A DNA stretch of 64,000 nucleotides from Ga0077527 sp964531455 (GTDB lineage: Bacteria > Pseudomonadota > Gammaproteobacteria > Burkholderiales > SG8-41): positions 29,021 to 93,020 of the forward strand of contig CAZHFZ010000006.1 in NCBI GenBank assembly GCA_964531455.1. The letters run 5' to 3'. The notes under the pieces are model-generated. The model was not told where the DNA came from, searched no databases, and saw only the letters and a program-made list of their open reading frames with translations. The stretch's first letter is position 1; each line of letters begins with the position of its first letter. This document shows, in pieces, positions 44,804-52,969 of this stretch. A program made the position numbers and the translations under genes.

Positions 44804-45654
44804 TGTCTCCGATGTTGCGCAGCCTCGGGCTTATGGCCATGGGTATCCTGCTGTTGACGGCAAATGATGCCACCACCAAATATCTGGTGCAGTCACACCC
44901 CATCGGTCAGGTGGTCGGTTTGCGCCAGGCGGCAACTCTCCTGGTGCTGATCCCGTACATGATGTTTTTCAGCCGATGGTCATTGTTGCGCGTGGTCGAT
45001 CTGCGCGGTCAGCTGATGCGCGGCATGCTGTTCATCATCGGATCGATGCTGATCGTCTGGAGCCTCGCCGTACTGCCACTGGCAACCGCGATCACCATGC
45101 TCTACCTCAGCCCGATTTTCATGGTGATTTTGTCAGTGCCCCTGCTCGGTGAGCGCATCAGCCGCCATCGCTGGATTGCGGTGATCGGCGGTTTTGCCGG
45201 CGTGCTGATCATCATGCGTCCCGGGGCGGCGACATTTCAGTGGGTGTTGCTGCTGCCGCTGCTGGCAGCGATGGTCAACGCCTTGCGTGACGTGATCACC
45301 CGCCGGCTGGCGCGCACCGAAACGTCCATTTCCATCCTGTTCTGGTCGAACATCATCCTGATGGCCGGCGGATTCGCCACATTGCCGTTGGGGTGGGCGC
45401 CGGTCAGTACGCACGATGCGTTCTGGTTCGTGGCTGCCGGGATTTTCAACGGGACCGCGCACTTCTGCATCATCGAAGCTTTACGCACCGGCGAGGCTTC
45501 GGCGATGGCGCCGATCCGTTACACCGCGCTGCTGTGGGCGGCGCTTCTCGGTTTCCTGCTCTGGGGCGAGGTGCCGGAACTGTGGCTGCTTGCAGGGGCT
45601 GTGGTCATCGTCGGCAGCAGCCTGTACATGATCCGCGCCGAGCGTCGTGGTTGA
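44803..45654 (+). CDS. DMT-superfamily transporter (EamA)
   Basis: 283-aa membrane protein with 10 helices in two EamA repeats (about 8-135 and 150-280); each repeat closes with a conserved helix (YLSPIFMVILSVPLLGERIS; YTALLWAALLGFLLWGE). Likely metabolite exporter. Translation is coupled to the MFS gene. Confidence 0.9.
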   Translation: MSPMLRSLGLMAMGILLLTANDATTKYLVQSHPIGQVVGLRQAATLLVLIPYMMFFSRWSLLRVVDLRGQLMRGMLFIIGSMLIVWSLAVLPLATAITMLYLSPIFMVILSVPLLGERISRHRWIAVIGGFAGVLIIMRPGAATFQWVLLLPLLAAMVNALRDVITRRLARTETSISILFWSNIILMAGGFATLPLGWAPVSTHDAFWFVAAGIFNGTAHFCIIEALRTGEASAMAPIRYTALLWAALLGFLLWGEVPELWLLAGAVVIVGSSLYMIRAERRG

Positions 45655-45747
45655 TGCCGGATGGCTGCGGATTGGATTGCCGCATCCCCTGAGCGCGGTT
45701 ATTCTGTGCCGGCAGTTCGGCGTTTAAACATTACCAGGAGATCTTGC

Positions 45748-46209
45748 ATGGAAATTCAAGCAGGCACTGCCGCGCCCGATTTCACACTCGGCGCGCACAA
45801 TTCCGACCAGAAGGTCACACTGTCCGCGTTCAAGGGGCGGCCGGTCGTGGTGGCGTTCATGCCTTTTGCATTCACGGGTGGATGAACCAATCAAGTCCGT
45901 GGGTTCCGTGAGAACTACGAAGAATTCAAGAAGCTGAATGTCGAGATCCTCCAGTTGAGCATCGATCCGGTGCCGAGCCTGAAGGGGTGGGCGGATGTCC
46001 TTGGCGGCGTACCGTTTCCGCTGCTGTCGGATTTCTGGCCGCATGGCGCGGCGGGCAAGGCCTTTGGCATCTTCAACGAGGAGCGCGGCATCGACAAGCG
46101 CGCGGCCTATGTGGTCGATGCCCAGGGCATCATCCGTTACGCCAAGGTTTATCCCCAGGGCACGATCCCGACCAGCGAAGAACTGCTTGCCGAACTGAAA
46201 AAGCTGTAA
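45748..46209 (+). CDS. Selenocysteine-containing peroxiredoxin
   Basis: 153-aa thiol/selenol peroxidase of the AhpC/Prx group. The frame contains one TGA (45883-45885) at residue 46. Reading it as Sec gives PFAFTGGU, which fits the active-site pattern PxxxTxxC with U at the peroxidatic position. Downstream the frame continues with normal Prx sequence (FRENYEEF, VEILQLSID, FPLLSDFWPHGAAGKAFGIF, RAAYVVDAQGIIRYA). No resolving Cys is visible, so it may be a 1-Cys type. A hairpin with a G in its apical loop lies 21 bases after the TGA, as bacterial SECIS elements do. SD CAGGAG; strong terminator follows. Sequencing error or a pseudogene is unlikely. Confidence 0.88.
45902..45916 (+). promoter_or_regulatory. 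Candidate SECIS hairpin of the peroxiredoxin mRNA
   Basis: GGTTC (45902-45906) pairs with GAACT (45912-45916) around loop CGTGA, with G as the second loop base. The loop begins 22 bases after the TGA, inside the window described for bacterial SECIS elements. Short stem; needs folding. Confidence 0.5.
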
Positions 46210-46226
46210 AGCAGGGCGGTGGCACC

Positions 46227-46264
46227 AGGCCGGCAGTCCCTTTCCCGGGGGTGCCGGCCTTTTT
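46227..46264 (+). terminator. Terminator after the peroxiredoxin gene
   Basis: AGGCCGGCA (46227-46235) and TGCCGGCCT (46252-46260) form a perfect 9-bp stem followed by T residues. Confidence 0.85.
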
Positions 46265-46329
46265 CAATGGGTGACGCTGGCCCGCATTTTGCGTCATCAT
46301 CGATTCAAATCTTCCCGGGAGTCATCGTA

Positions 46330-47112
46330 ATGCTCAAAGGCAAAAGCGCAGTTATCACCGGTTCCACCAGCGGCATCGGCCTCGGTGTTGCTGCCGCGCT
46401 GGCTGCGCGTGGGGTCAATATCCTGCTCAACGGGTTCGGTGAACCTGGAGACATCAAGGCGCTGTGTGCGAAGCTGGCGAAAGAGCACGGCGTGCGTGTG
46501 GAGTATCACGGCGCAGACATGAGCAAGCCGGCAGAAATCGCTGAAATGATGGAGCACGCGGTGGCGAGACTGGGCGCCATTGATATTCTGGTCAACAATG
46601 CCGGCATCCAGTTTGTATCGCCGATCGAGGATTTTCCGCCGGAGAAATGGGATGCCATCATTGCCATCAACCTGGTGGCGCTGTTCCATACCATCCGCCA
46701 TGCCGTCCCCGGCATGAAAAAGCGCAAATGGGGGCGCATCATCAACATCGCCTCGGCGCATGCTCTGGTGGCGTCGCCGTTCAAATCGGCCTATGTGGCT
46801 GCCAAACACGGCGTGGCCGGGCTGACCAAGACAGTCGCCCTCGAAACCGCAACTTCCGGCATCACCTGCAATGCAATCTGCCCGGGCTATGTGCTGACCC
46901 CGCTGGTGGAGAAGCAGATTCCGGATACCGCAAAAGCACGCGGCATCACCGAAGCCCAGGTGGTCAGCGATGTGCTGCTCGCTGCGCAACCGACCAAACA
47001 GTTCGTCACGGTGGAGCAGGTGGCGGCGCTGGCGTGTTTTCTCGCCGGTGACGATGCGGCGTCAATCACCGGAACCATTCAATCCATCGACGGCGGCTGG
47101 ACCGCACAGTAG
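46330..47112 (+). CDS. bdhA: D-3-hydroxybutyrate dehydrogenase (SDR)
   Basis: 260-aa SDR: NAD motif TGSTSGIGLG, NNAGIQ, Ser in NIASAHALVAS, YVAAKHG, then NAICPGYVLTPLVEKQIPD, the latter typical of 3-hydroxybutyrate dehydrogenases. Oxidises D-3-hydroxybutyrate to acetoacetate. It faces the PHB depolymerase gene 38 bases away, consistent with polymer breakdown. The ATG at 46330 begins the homology; the earlier frame runs through the terminator. Confidence 0.9.
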   Translation: MLKGKSAVITGSTSGIGLGVAAALAARGVNILLNGFGEPGDIKALCAKLAKEHGVRVEYHGADMSKPAEIAEMMEHAVARLGAIDILVNNAGIQFVSPIEDFPPEKWDAIIAINLVALFHTIRHAVPGMKKRKWGRIINIASAHALVASPFKSAYVAAKHGVAGLTKTVALETATSGITCNAICPGYVLTPLVEKQIPDTAKARGITEAQVVSDVLLAAQPTKQFVTVEQVAALACFLAGDDAASITGTIQSIDGGWTAQ

Positions 47113-47150
47113 CCTGTTATTGCATGGGTAAAACGCTGTGACGACTGCAA

Positions 47151-48386
47151 TCAATCGGCGGCATGGATGATTTCGCGCACTGTCGGATAAACCTGGTTCT
47201 CCCAGCGCTTGCCGCTGAACACGCCGTAATGGCCGACGCCTGCCTGCACATAGTGCGTACGCAGGTACTGCGGCAGTTTTTCGCATAAATCCTGCGCCGC
47301 CAGCGTCTGCCCCAGCGCGCAGATGTCGTCGCGCTCGCCTTCCACCGTCAGCAGCGCCGTGCGGCGGATCGCCTGCGGACGGATCGGGCGGTCGCGCCAT
47401 TGCAGCTTGCCGCGCGCCAGTGCGTGTTCCTGGAATACCAGCTTCACGGTTTCCAGATAGAAATCCGCGCTCAGATCCGACACCGCAAAATATTCTTCGT
47501 AGAAGCGGCGCGTCGCTTCGGCTTTTTCATGATCGCCGGCAACGATCTGGTGGTAATAATCCTTGAACGACTTGATGTGCCGCTGCAGATTCATGTTGAG
47601 GAAGGCGGAGAGCTGCACGAATCCCGGATAGACCCGGCGCCGCATGCCGGCAAACTGCACCGGCACATGTTCGATCAGGTTGTGCTCGAACCAGCTCATC
47701 GGCTTGCTGGTTGCGAGCTGGTTCACTTCCGTCGGGTTGACCCGGCAGTCGATCGGCCCGGCCATCAGCGTCAGGCTTCGTGGCGTTGCCGGGTTTTTGT
47801 CTTCAGCCATCACTGCAACGGCGGCCAGTGCCTCGACGCAGGGCTGGCAGATGGCTGCAAGATGGGCGCCCGGGCCCAAAACATTGAGGAACTCGATGAT
47901 GTGGTCGATGTATTCATCAATGCCGAAACGGCCGGCTTCCATCGGCACATCGCGCACGTTGTGCCAGTCGGTGATGTAGACGTCATGGTCACGCAGCATG
48001 GTGCGCGCGGTTTCGCGCAGCAGTGTCGCGAAATGGCCGGACATCGGCGCCACGATCAGCACCCGCGGTTGCGCAGCATTGGTGTGCTTGCGAAAGCGCA
48101 GCAACGTGGCGAAAGGGGTCGTATGAACAACTTCTTCGGTGACCTGCAATTCACGCTTGCCGCAGGTTACCGATTCGATGCCGAACTCTGGCCTGCTGTG
48201 GGTCAGCCGGGCCAGCGAAAATACCTCACAGGCTGCGGCAAAGCGCCGGAGCGGACTAATCGGGTTAAGCGGGTTGAGTCCCCATGAATTGAGGTCGTAC
48301 AGACCCGGCGCAGCCAGTATGGCGGCTTCGCGCATCGGATTGAGTACGCGCTCTTGCGTCTGGTAGGCGTGGTAAATCATCAGCAA
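47151..48386 (-). CDS. phaZ: Intracellular poly(3-hydroxybutyrate) depolymerase
   Basis: 411-aa protein of the PhaZ/DepA family: MIYHAYQTQERVLNPMR at the start, ITDWHNVRDVP, and a lipase-like box with Cys, ICQPCVEAL, as catalytic nucleophile; DDICALGQT and GVGHYGVFSGKRW supply the Asp and His. No signal peptide, so it acts on cytoplasmic granules. Either the ATG at 48386 or the one at 48380 is possible. Confidence 0.93.
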   Translation of the reverse strand: MLMIYHAYQTQERVLNPMREAAILAAPGLYDLNSWGLNPLNPISPLRRFAAACEVFSLARLTHSRPEFGIESVTCGKRELQVTEEVVHTTPFATLLRFRKHTNAAQPRVLIVAPMSGHFATLLRETARTMLRDHDVYITDWHNVRDVPMEAGRFGIDEYIDHIIEFLNVLGPGAHLAAICQPCVEALAAVAVMAEDKNPATPRSLTLMAGPIDCRVNPTEVNQLATSKPMSWFEHNLIEHVPVQFAGMRRRVYPGFVQLSAFLNMNLQRHIKSFKDYYHQIVAGDHEKAEATRRFYEEYFAVSDLSADFYLETVKLVFQEHALARGKLQWRDRPIRPQAIRRTALLTVEGERDDICALGQTLAAQDLCEKLPQYLRTHYVQAGVGHYGVFSGKRWENQVYPTVREIIHAAD

Positions 48387-48549
48387 CCCCTGAAATATCG
48401 GCGAACGGCCGGGCGCAATCGAGTGTCACGCAATAATCGCACCACCATCCCTTCGTGTGTGGCATGACTCCTGCTAATGGCATTGTGACGGGGTTCGCCG
48501 GCACCATCCGGGTGCGCTATGGCGGTTCGCCGCATGGAGGTTGGGCATC

Positions 48550-49206
48550 ATGGCGCAGGCAACATTAAGCATCAGCAGCAAGAACTATTCGTCATGGTCC
48601 TTGCGCGGCTGGCTGCTGGCACGTTTTTCCGGCCTCGATTTTCGTGAAATCACCGTATCTCCGGATGATGTCAGCGCCAAGCGTGAATTGCTGTTGCTGG
48701 CACCGTCCATTCTGGTGCCCTGCCTTCGGCACGATGGCATCAAGGTCTGGGATACTCTTGCGATTGCCGAATATCTGCATGAAATCAAACCCAAAAGCGG
48801 ATTGCTGCCGTCAACCCGTTCGGCGCGGGCGCACTGTCGCGCAGTTTGTGGCGAAATGCATTCCGGGTTCAGCAGCCTGCGCTCGGCGCTGCCGATGAAC
48901 CTGAAGGGCGACTTTCCCGGTTACAAGGTCTGGGCCAAAGCGGTGGATGACATTGAGCGCATCACCACCATCTGGCGCGAGTGCCTTGATGAATACGGCG
49001 GCCCCTGGCTGTTCGGTAAAAAGCGCTGCATGGCCGATGCGATGTATGCGCCGGTGGTGACGCGCTTCAATACCTACCATGTGGCGGTCGATGCGCAATG
49101 CACCGCTTATGGCAGAAAAATCATGGCGATGCCGGAGATGAAGGAATGGATCGCCGCGGCACAACTCGAATCCGACGACATCGAAGAACTCGACATGGAG
49201 TTCTGA
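48550..49206 (+). CDS. Glutathione S-transferase family protein
   Basis: 218-aa GST: SSKNYSSWSLRGWLLARFSG, then SILVPCLRHDG (cis-Pro region), DTLAIAEYL, and a helical C-terminal domain. The ATG at 48550 has GGAGG 9 bases upstream. Distantly like YfcF/maleylacetoacetate isomerase types; substrate unknown. Confidence 0.86.
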   Translation: MAQATLSISSKNYSSWSLRGWLLARFSGLDFREITVSPDDVSAKRELLLLAPSILVPCLRHDGIKVWDTLAIAEYLHEIKPKSGLLPSTRSARAHCRAVCGEMHSGFSSLRSALPMNLKGDFPGYKVWAKAVDDIERITTIWRECLDEYGGPWLFGKKRCMADAMYAPVVTRFNTYHVAVDAQCTAYGRKIMAMPEMKEWIAAAQLESDDIEELDMEF

Positions 49207-49228
49207 GGGACTTGCCGCAGCAAGTCCC
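49207..49228 (+). terminator. Terminator-like hairpin after the GST gene
   Basis: GGGACTTGC - CGCA - GCAAGTCCC, perfect 9-bp stem, without a T run. Confidence 0.45.
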
Positions 49229-49248
49229 CCGTAGTCCCTGCCACCTGC

Positions 49249-49671
49249 TTATTTCCAGGGTGCCGGCGCCGGCACCGGCGCGGGGCCGGGCATGTCGATG
49301 GTCTTGAAATCGGCCGGGCCGACGATTTCCAGATACTCCATGTCCGGTGAATAGTCGAAGAGGTAATGCACGATGCCCGGGCGCTGGTGCACGCAGTCTC
49401 CGGCGCTGACCAGGGTCTCCTTGTCTTCGTACATGAACTTGGCCCAGCCCTTGATCATCAGCACGATATGGAAATCGGCTTCATGGCGGTGCCAGCCGGT
49501 GCCCTTTTCCGGCGCATTGTTGGCGCGGACGAGCTGGGCGATGACCTTGCCGGCGGTCGCTTCGGCGACGCCGAGGTCACGGTAAATGAAAAAATCACGC
49601 AGTCCGTCGATGCGGAACTGCGTATCTCCGGGTTTGACATGGGAAAACTGGGTAGCGGTTCGATCGAGCAT
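49249..49671 (-). CDS. Cupin-domain protein
   Basis: 140-aa single cupin: GTGWHRHEADFHIVLMIKGW contains the first metal motif (two His and a Glu), and AGDCVHQRPGIVHY the second. Small Pro/Ala tail. Function unknown. Confidence 0.83.
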   Translation of the reverse strand: MLDRTATQFSHVKPGDTQFRIDGLRDFFIYRDLGVAEATAGKVIAQLVRANNAPEKGTGWHRHEADFHIVLMIKGWAKFMYEDKETLVSAGDCVHQRPGIVHYLFDYSPDMEYLEIVGPADFKTIDMPGPAPVPAPAPWK

Positions 49672-49783
49672 GGCGGGGCTCCTGGTCAGGTGACCCCGTC
49701 AATAAAGCATAAGTTATTCCACCAGCCACCGATCGCAGGTCACCTGCGCAGCAATGGTGCGGGCGCACCGCGCGGGTGCGGAA

Positions 49784-50125
49784 TCAGCGCAGTGGGATGA
49801 CGTTCGAAACTCCGGGCGAGGGCGCTCGTGGCGGCATGACGTTCAGCAGAATCACCCTCCGGCCCAGCGTTACCACGCTGCCGCTGATGCGGTTGTCGCC
49901 GTTGTCACTGAACTCAAAGTTGTAGGCGCGCTGCAACTGCAGGCGACCGTCGGAGTTACGCGCGGGTTTGATGCTGGCTGCTGCGACGGTGTCGTCCAGA
50001 AACTGCAGTCCTTCGGCCTCGCAGGCGGCGCGCGCCGCGGCGACCGCCGCTTCGCGCGCCTGCATGCTGTCCCACCATAACCAGCCGAGCGCTGCAAAAA
50101 CCGCCAGCAGGATCAGTTCAGTCAT
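49784..50125 (-). CDS. DUF3301 protein
   Basis: 113 aa: one N-terminal membrane helix (ELILLAVFAALGWLWWDSM), then FLDDTVAAASIKPARN and YNFEFSDNGDNRISGSVV, typical DUF3301. Its start overlaps the SGNH stop by 4 bases (ATGA), so the two are translationally coupled. Confidence 0.88.
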   Translation of the reverse strand: MTELILLAVFAALGWLWWDSMQAREAAVAAARAACEAEGLQFLDDTVAAASIKPARNSDGRLQLQRAYNFEFSDNGDNRISGSVVTLGRRVILLNVMPPRAPSPGVSNVIPLR

Positions 50126-50943
50126 GAGCGGCCGTAGTACTCCTGCACGGTTTCCCAGGCCACTTCCTGCAGGAACTTTGCGGTTTCAGGATCAATGCCG
50201 AAGTTGTAGTTCAGACCTACCGGAGACTTGTTGTAGAGCGCGCCGTAGATGGTGCAGGCCGACAGATAGGTGCCGAGTTTGCTCGGGTGCCGTTTGTCGG
50301 CGACGTAGAGTTGGATGCCGGGCTTTTTGGCGATGGCTTTGGCGAAGGCGAGGCCGGCGGGGATCACCAGCGCGTCGTTCTTGTTGCCGGCGATGGTGTA
50401 TTCCTCGGCAAGTTGCTGTGTCATTTCCGGCTTGTCTGCGTAGGCCCAGGTCATGAACAGAACGGGTTTGGCGCCGTACTTGCGAACGGTGGCGCTGTGT
50501 TTCGCGGCATATTCATGGAACATGCCCTTCAGCTGCGGATGCACCGGGCACTGGCTGCAGTCATTCATGATTACTGCATCGAAGGGTTTGTCGAATTTAT
50601 TGAAGCGGATCTCGTTGTCGCCCACGAAGGAATATGACGCGACGGCATTCGGACGGAAATACGCTTCCATGTCATGCCAGTTGAAACCTGAACCGCTGAT
50701 GGTGATTGACGTGCTGCGGTACTGGCTGCGGGCCTTCGGATCGGCAGCACCGACCAGCCCCAGCACCTTGGAGTGCATGCTGTCGTTGTAATAATAAAAA
50801 CTGTTGCCGACGTAGAGCAGGGCCTTGGCTTGCTCGTGGCCGGTATTCTTGATTTTCGGGGTGGTTTGGGCGATTGCGCTGGCGGAGAAGAGCAATGCAG
50901 CCATAGCCAGCGCAATGCCGGCCTGGCGATTGAAATTCAACAT
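50122..50943 (-). CDS. Secreted SGNH-family hydrolase-like protein
   Basis: 273 aa, signal peptide about 1-25 (ending SAIAQ). First block LLYVGNSFYYYND holds the GNS serine, and DKRHPSKLGTYLSA holds the D-x-x-H pair of SGNH esterases. The middle contains NDCSQCP. Substrate unknown. Divergent from the 345-aa gene; an 11-bp FadR-type palindrome lies between. Confidence 0.78.
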   Translation of the reverse strand: MLNFNRQAGIALAMAALLFSASAIAQTTPKIKNTGHEQAKALLYVGNSFYYYNDSMHSKVLGLVGAADPKARSQYRSTSITISGSGFNWHDMEAYFRPNAVASYSFVGDNEIRFNKFDKPFDAVIMNDCSQCPVHPQLKGMFHEYAAKHSATVRKYGAKPVLFMTWAYADKPEMTQQLAEEYTIAGNKNDALVIPAGLAFAKAIAKKPGIQLYVADKRHPSKLGTYLSACTIYGALYNKSPVGLNYNFGIDPETAKFLQEVAWETVQEYYGRS

Positions 50944-51010
50944 GGTGGTTTCCCTTGGGGTGATTTGTTTGGTTGTTCTTGTAACGCTTCGCCTGCCACA
51001 TTACCAGAGT

Positions 51011-51021
51011 TGGTCAGACCA
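51011..51021. promoter_or_regulatory. FadR/GntR-type operator candidate
   Basis: TGGTCAGACCA, a perfect odd palindrome matching TGGTNNNACCA, the core used by FadR-subfamily GntR regulators. It is centred in the 219-base divergent gap. The regulator gene is not in the window. Confidence 0.5.
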
Positions 51022-51162
51022 TCGGGCGCGGGGTTGATTGCAGTGCATCAAGGCAATGCGGCAAGCGGGCTATCGCGATGTGGACAAACGCTGAACCACG
51101 CGGGAACTGGAGTAGACTAATCGAAAATCTTTCCGTCGCAGAGCGGGTCTATTGGAGGATGC

Positions 51163-52200
51163 ATGATTGAACTGAAATCGCGTCGGCACACCGTCGACGA
51201 TCTGGGTAGCGCCATCGAGCTTTGTTACACCAACGGCTGGACCGACGGCCTGCCGGTCATTCCGCCGACTGCAGAACGTATTGCCGCCATGCTCGAAGCC
51301 AGCGGCCTCAAACCCGACGAGCAATTGTCATTCATCGAAAACCGCCAGGTGTCGGTCACTGCGGAAAAGGTGGCGATCAACGCGGTGATGGCCGGCTGCA
51401 AACCGGAATACATGCCGGTGATTACCGCGACCGTTCGTGCGCTGGCCGACCCGCTGTACGGCTACCACGGCCCGGCCACAAGCACCGGCGGCTCCGCGGT
51501 ATTCATGCTGGTCAATGGTCCGATCGCGAAGCAGATCGGCATGAACAGCGGCGACAACCTGTTCGGCCAGGGCTGGCGCGCCAATGCCACCATCGGCCGC
51601 GCCATCCGGCTGATGATGCAAAACGTGATCGGCACCACGCCCGGCGTACTGGATCGCAGCAGCCTCGGCCATCCCGGCAAATACACCTTCTGCATCGCCG
51701 AAAACGAGGAAGACAGCCCGTGGCCGGCCTTTCACACCACGCGCGGCTTCAAACCCGAACAGAACGCAGTGACGATTTTCGCGGCGCTCGGCGTGCATCA
51801 GTATTCAAACGGATTGAGCGCAACCCCGGAAGGCGTACTGACAACCACCTGCGCGCAGATGCGCATGTCCGCCGGTACCAACCGCCAGCCGCAGTACGCG
51901 ATGGTGTTTGCCGGTGAACATCAGCTGATCATGCAGAAGGCAGGCTGGTCGCGCGAAGACGTGCAGAACTATGTGTTCGAGCACAGCAAAATGTCGCAGG
52001 CCGAAATGCAGCGCGCCAACATCCGTCCGGGTCCGGTCACCGCTGAATCCGAAAGCACGATGCAGACACTGGTGCACACGCCGCAGGATCTGCTGGTCAT
52101 CGCGGGCGGCGGCAAGGCCGGCGTGCAGTCCTGCTACATCCCGGGCTGGGGCGGCAAGAACGGTTCGCAAAGCGTGACGTACGAAATCAAAGCTGTTTAA
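51163..52200 (+). CDS. Unrecognised protein paired with the UGSC selenoprotein
   Basis: 345-aa soluble protein with no signal peptide or membrane segment. I do not recognise a named family. Conserved-looking motifs are NGWTDGLPVIPPT (about 24-36), AVMAGCKPEYMPVITATV (about 78-95), GYHGPATSTGGSAVFMLVNG, and GNGS-rich turns near the end (VIAGGGKAGVQSCYIPGWGG). Cysteines at about 23, 83, 187, 230 and 326. It precedes the UGSC gene and a TctC-type receptor on the same strand, suggesting a two-component enzyme; that is inference. SD TTGGAGG. Confidence 0.7.
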   Translation: MIELKSRRHTVDDLGSAIELCYTNGWTDGLPVIPPTAERIAAMLEASGLKPDEQLSFIENRQVSVTAEKVAINAVMAGCKPEYMPVITATVRALADPLYGYHGPATSTGGSAVFMLVNGPIAKQIGMNSGDNLFGQGWRANATIGRAIRLMMQNVIGTTPGVLDRSSLGHPGKYTFCIAENEEDSPWPAFHTTRGFKPEQNAVTIFAALGVHQYSNGLSATPEGVLTTTCAQMRMSAGTNRQPQYAMVFAGEHQLIMQKAGWSREDVQNYVFEHSKMSQAEMQRANIRPGPVTAESESTMQTLVHTPQDLLVIAGGGKAGVQSCYIPGWGGKNGSQSVTYEIKAV

Positions 52201-52216
52201 AAGCGAAAAACCTTTT

Positions 52217-52320
52217 TAGCCATAGAGGGCACAGAGAGCACAGAGGAAAAACAAACATTCAGAGGGCTTCGGGTTTGGTGTTAATGAAGTTCTCTGTGCG
52301 CTTTGTGACCTCCGTGGCTA
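52217..52320. repeat. Imperfect inverted repeat of the 'cacagag' type
   Basis: Left arm 52217-52246 (TAGCCATAGAGG, then GCACAGAGAGCACAGAGG) and right arm 52290-52320 (its imperfect reverse complement, ending CCTCCGTGGCTA) enclose about 43 bases. The purine-rich arms resemble the GGAGGCACAGAGG-type intergenic repeats common in proteobacteria. It can fold into a long hairpin between the two genes of the UGSC locus. Confidence 0.7.
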
Positions 52321-52346
52321 AGTATTTGTTTTAATTGTTATTTTTT
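52319..52346 (-). repeat. AT-rich intergenic motif, copy F
   Basis: Minus-strand CAATTAAAACAAATACTTAG, just before the SD of the UGSC gene. Confidence 0.5.
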
Positions 52347-52359
52347 TAAGGAGGTCATG

Positions 52360-52896
52360 ATGAGTATCCAGATCTACGATCCCACCACTGAAGTCAGCAG
52401 CCGCAAGATCAACTTTGTGCCGCGTCCGAAATCGCTGAAGGGTCTGCGCATCGGCCTCGTCGACAACACCAAACACAACTCCGACCAGTTGCTGCTGCGC
52501 ATCGCCGGCCTTCTGGAAACGCAACATGGCGCCAAAGCGCATGTGATCCGCCGCAAGAAAAGTGCGGGTTCCGCGCCCGGCCCGGAGATGATTGCCGAGT
52601 ACAAACAGAACTGCGACATCATCGTCGCAGGCGTCGGCGACTGAGGGTCATGCAGCTCGGGCAGTGTGCTCGACAGCATCGTATTTGAACAGCAGGGCAT
52701 TCCGTCGGCGTCGATCGTGACGCATTTGTTCATTGTCACCGGCAAGGCGATGGCGCGTACCTGGGGTGTGCCGGATCTGAAATTCCTGGCGATGCCGCAT
52801 CCGATCGCCAACCTGACGCCGGAGCAGATGGATCAGCGTGCGGCGGAGATTACGCCGCAGGTGGTTGATCTTCTGTTGAAGGGGCAGGCCGGCTAG
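52360..52896 (+). CDS. UGSC-family selenoprotein
   Basis: 178-aa protein with one in-frame TGA (52642-52644) at residue 95. Read as Sec, the site is GVGDUGSCSSGSV, i.e. the U-G-S-C redox motif after which the UGSC (seleno)protein family is named; Sec95 and Cys98 form a U-x-x-C pair. The C-terminal part (QQGIPSASIVTHLF, PHPIANLTPEQMDQRAAEI) is intact and in frame. The start is the second of two adjacent ATGs, 5 bases after AAGGAGG. The reaction is unknown. Co-located with the 345-aa gene and a Bug receptor. A Cys-to-stop mutation is unlikely because the flanking frame is well kept. Confidence 0.87.
52647..52674 (+). promoter_or_regulatory. Weak candidate SECIS hairpin of the UGSC mRNA
   Basis: GTC (52647-52649)/GAC (52672-52674) and AGC (52654-52656)/GCT (52668-52670) enclose an 11-base G-rich loop starting 13 bases after the TGA. 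Stem is weak; an ATGC/GCAT alternative exists. Confidence 0.25.
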
Positions 52897-52969
52897 GCGT
52901 TTTTGGAAGTGGGGCGGGAGGGTTCACTGCTCTCCCGCAATGTTTGCGTATGGTCCTGAGGAGGAAGCC

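Noticed and set aside
45748..46209. Prx read as a pseudogene with a nonsense mutation
   Set aside because: The TGA is exactly at the catalytic Cys, both halves are well kept, and a second gene shows the same pattern.
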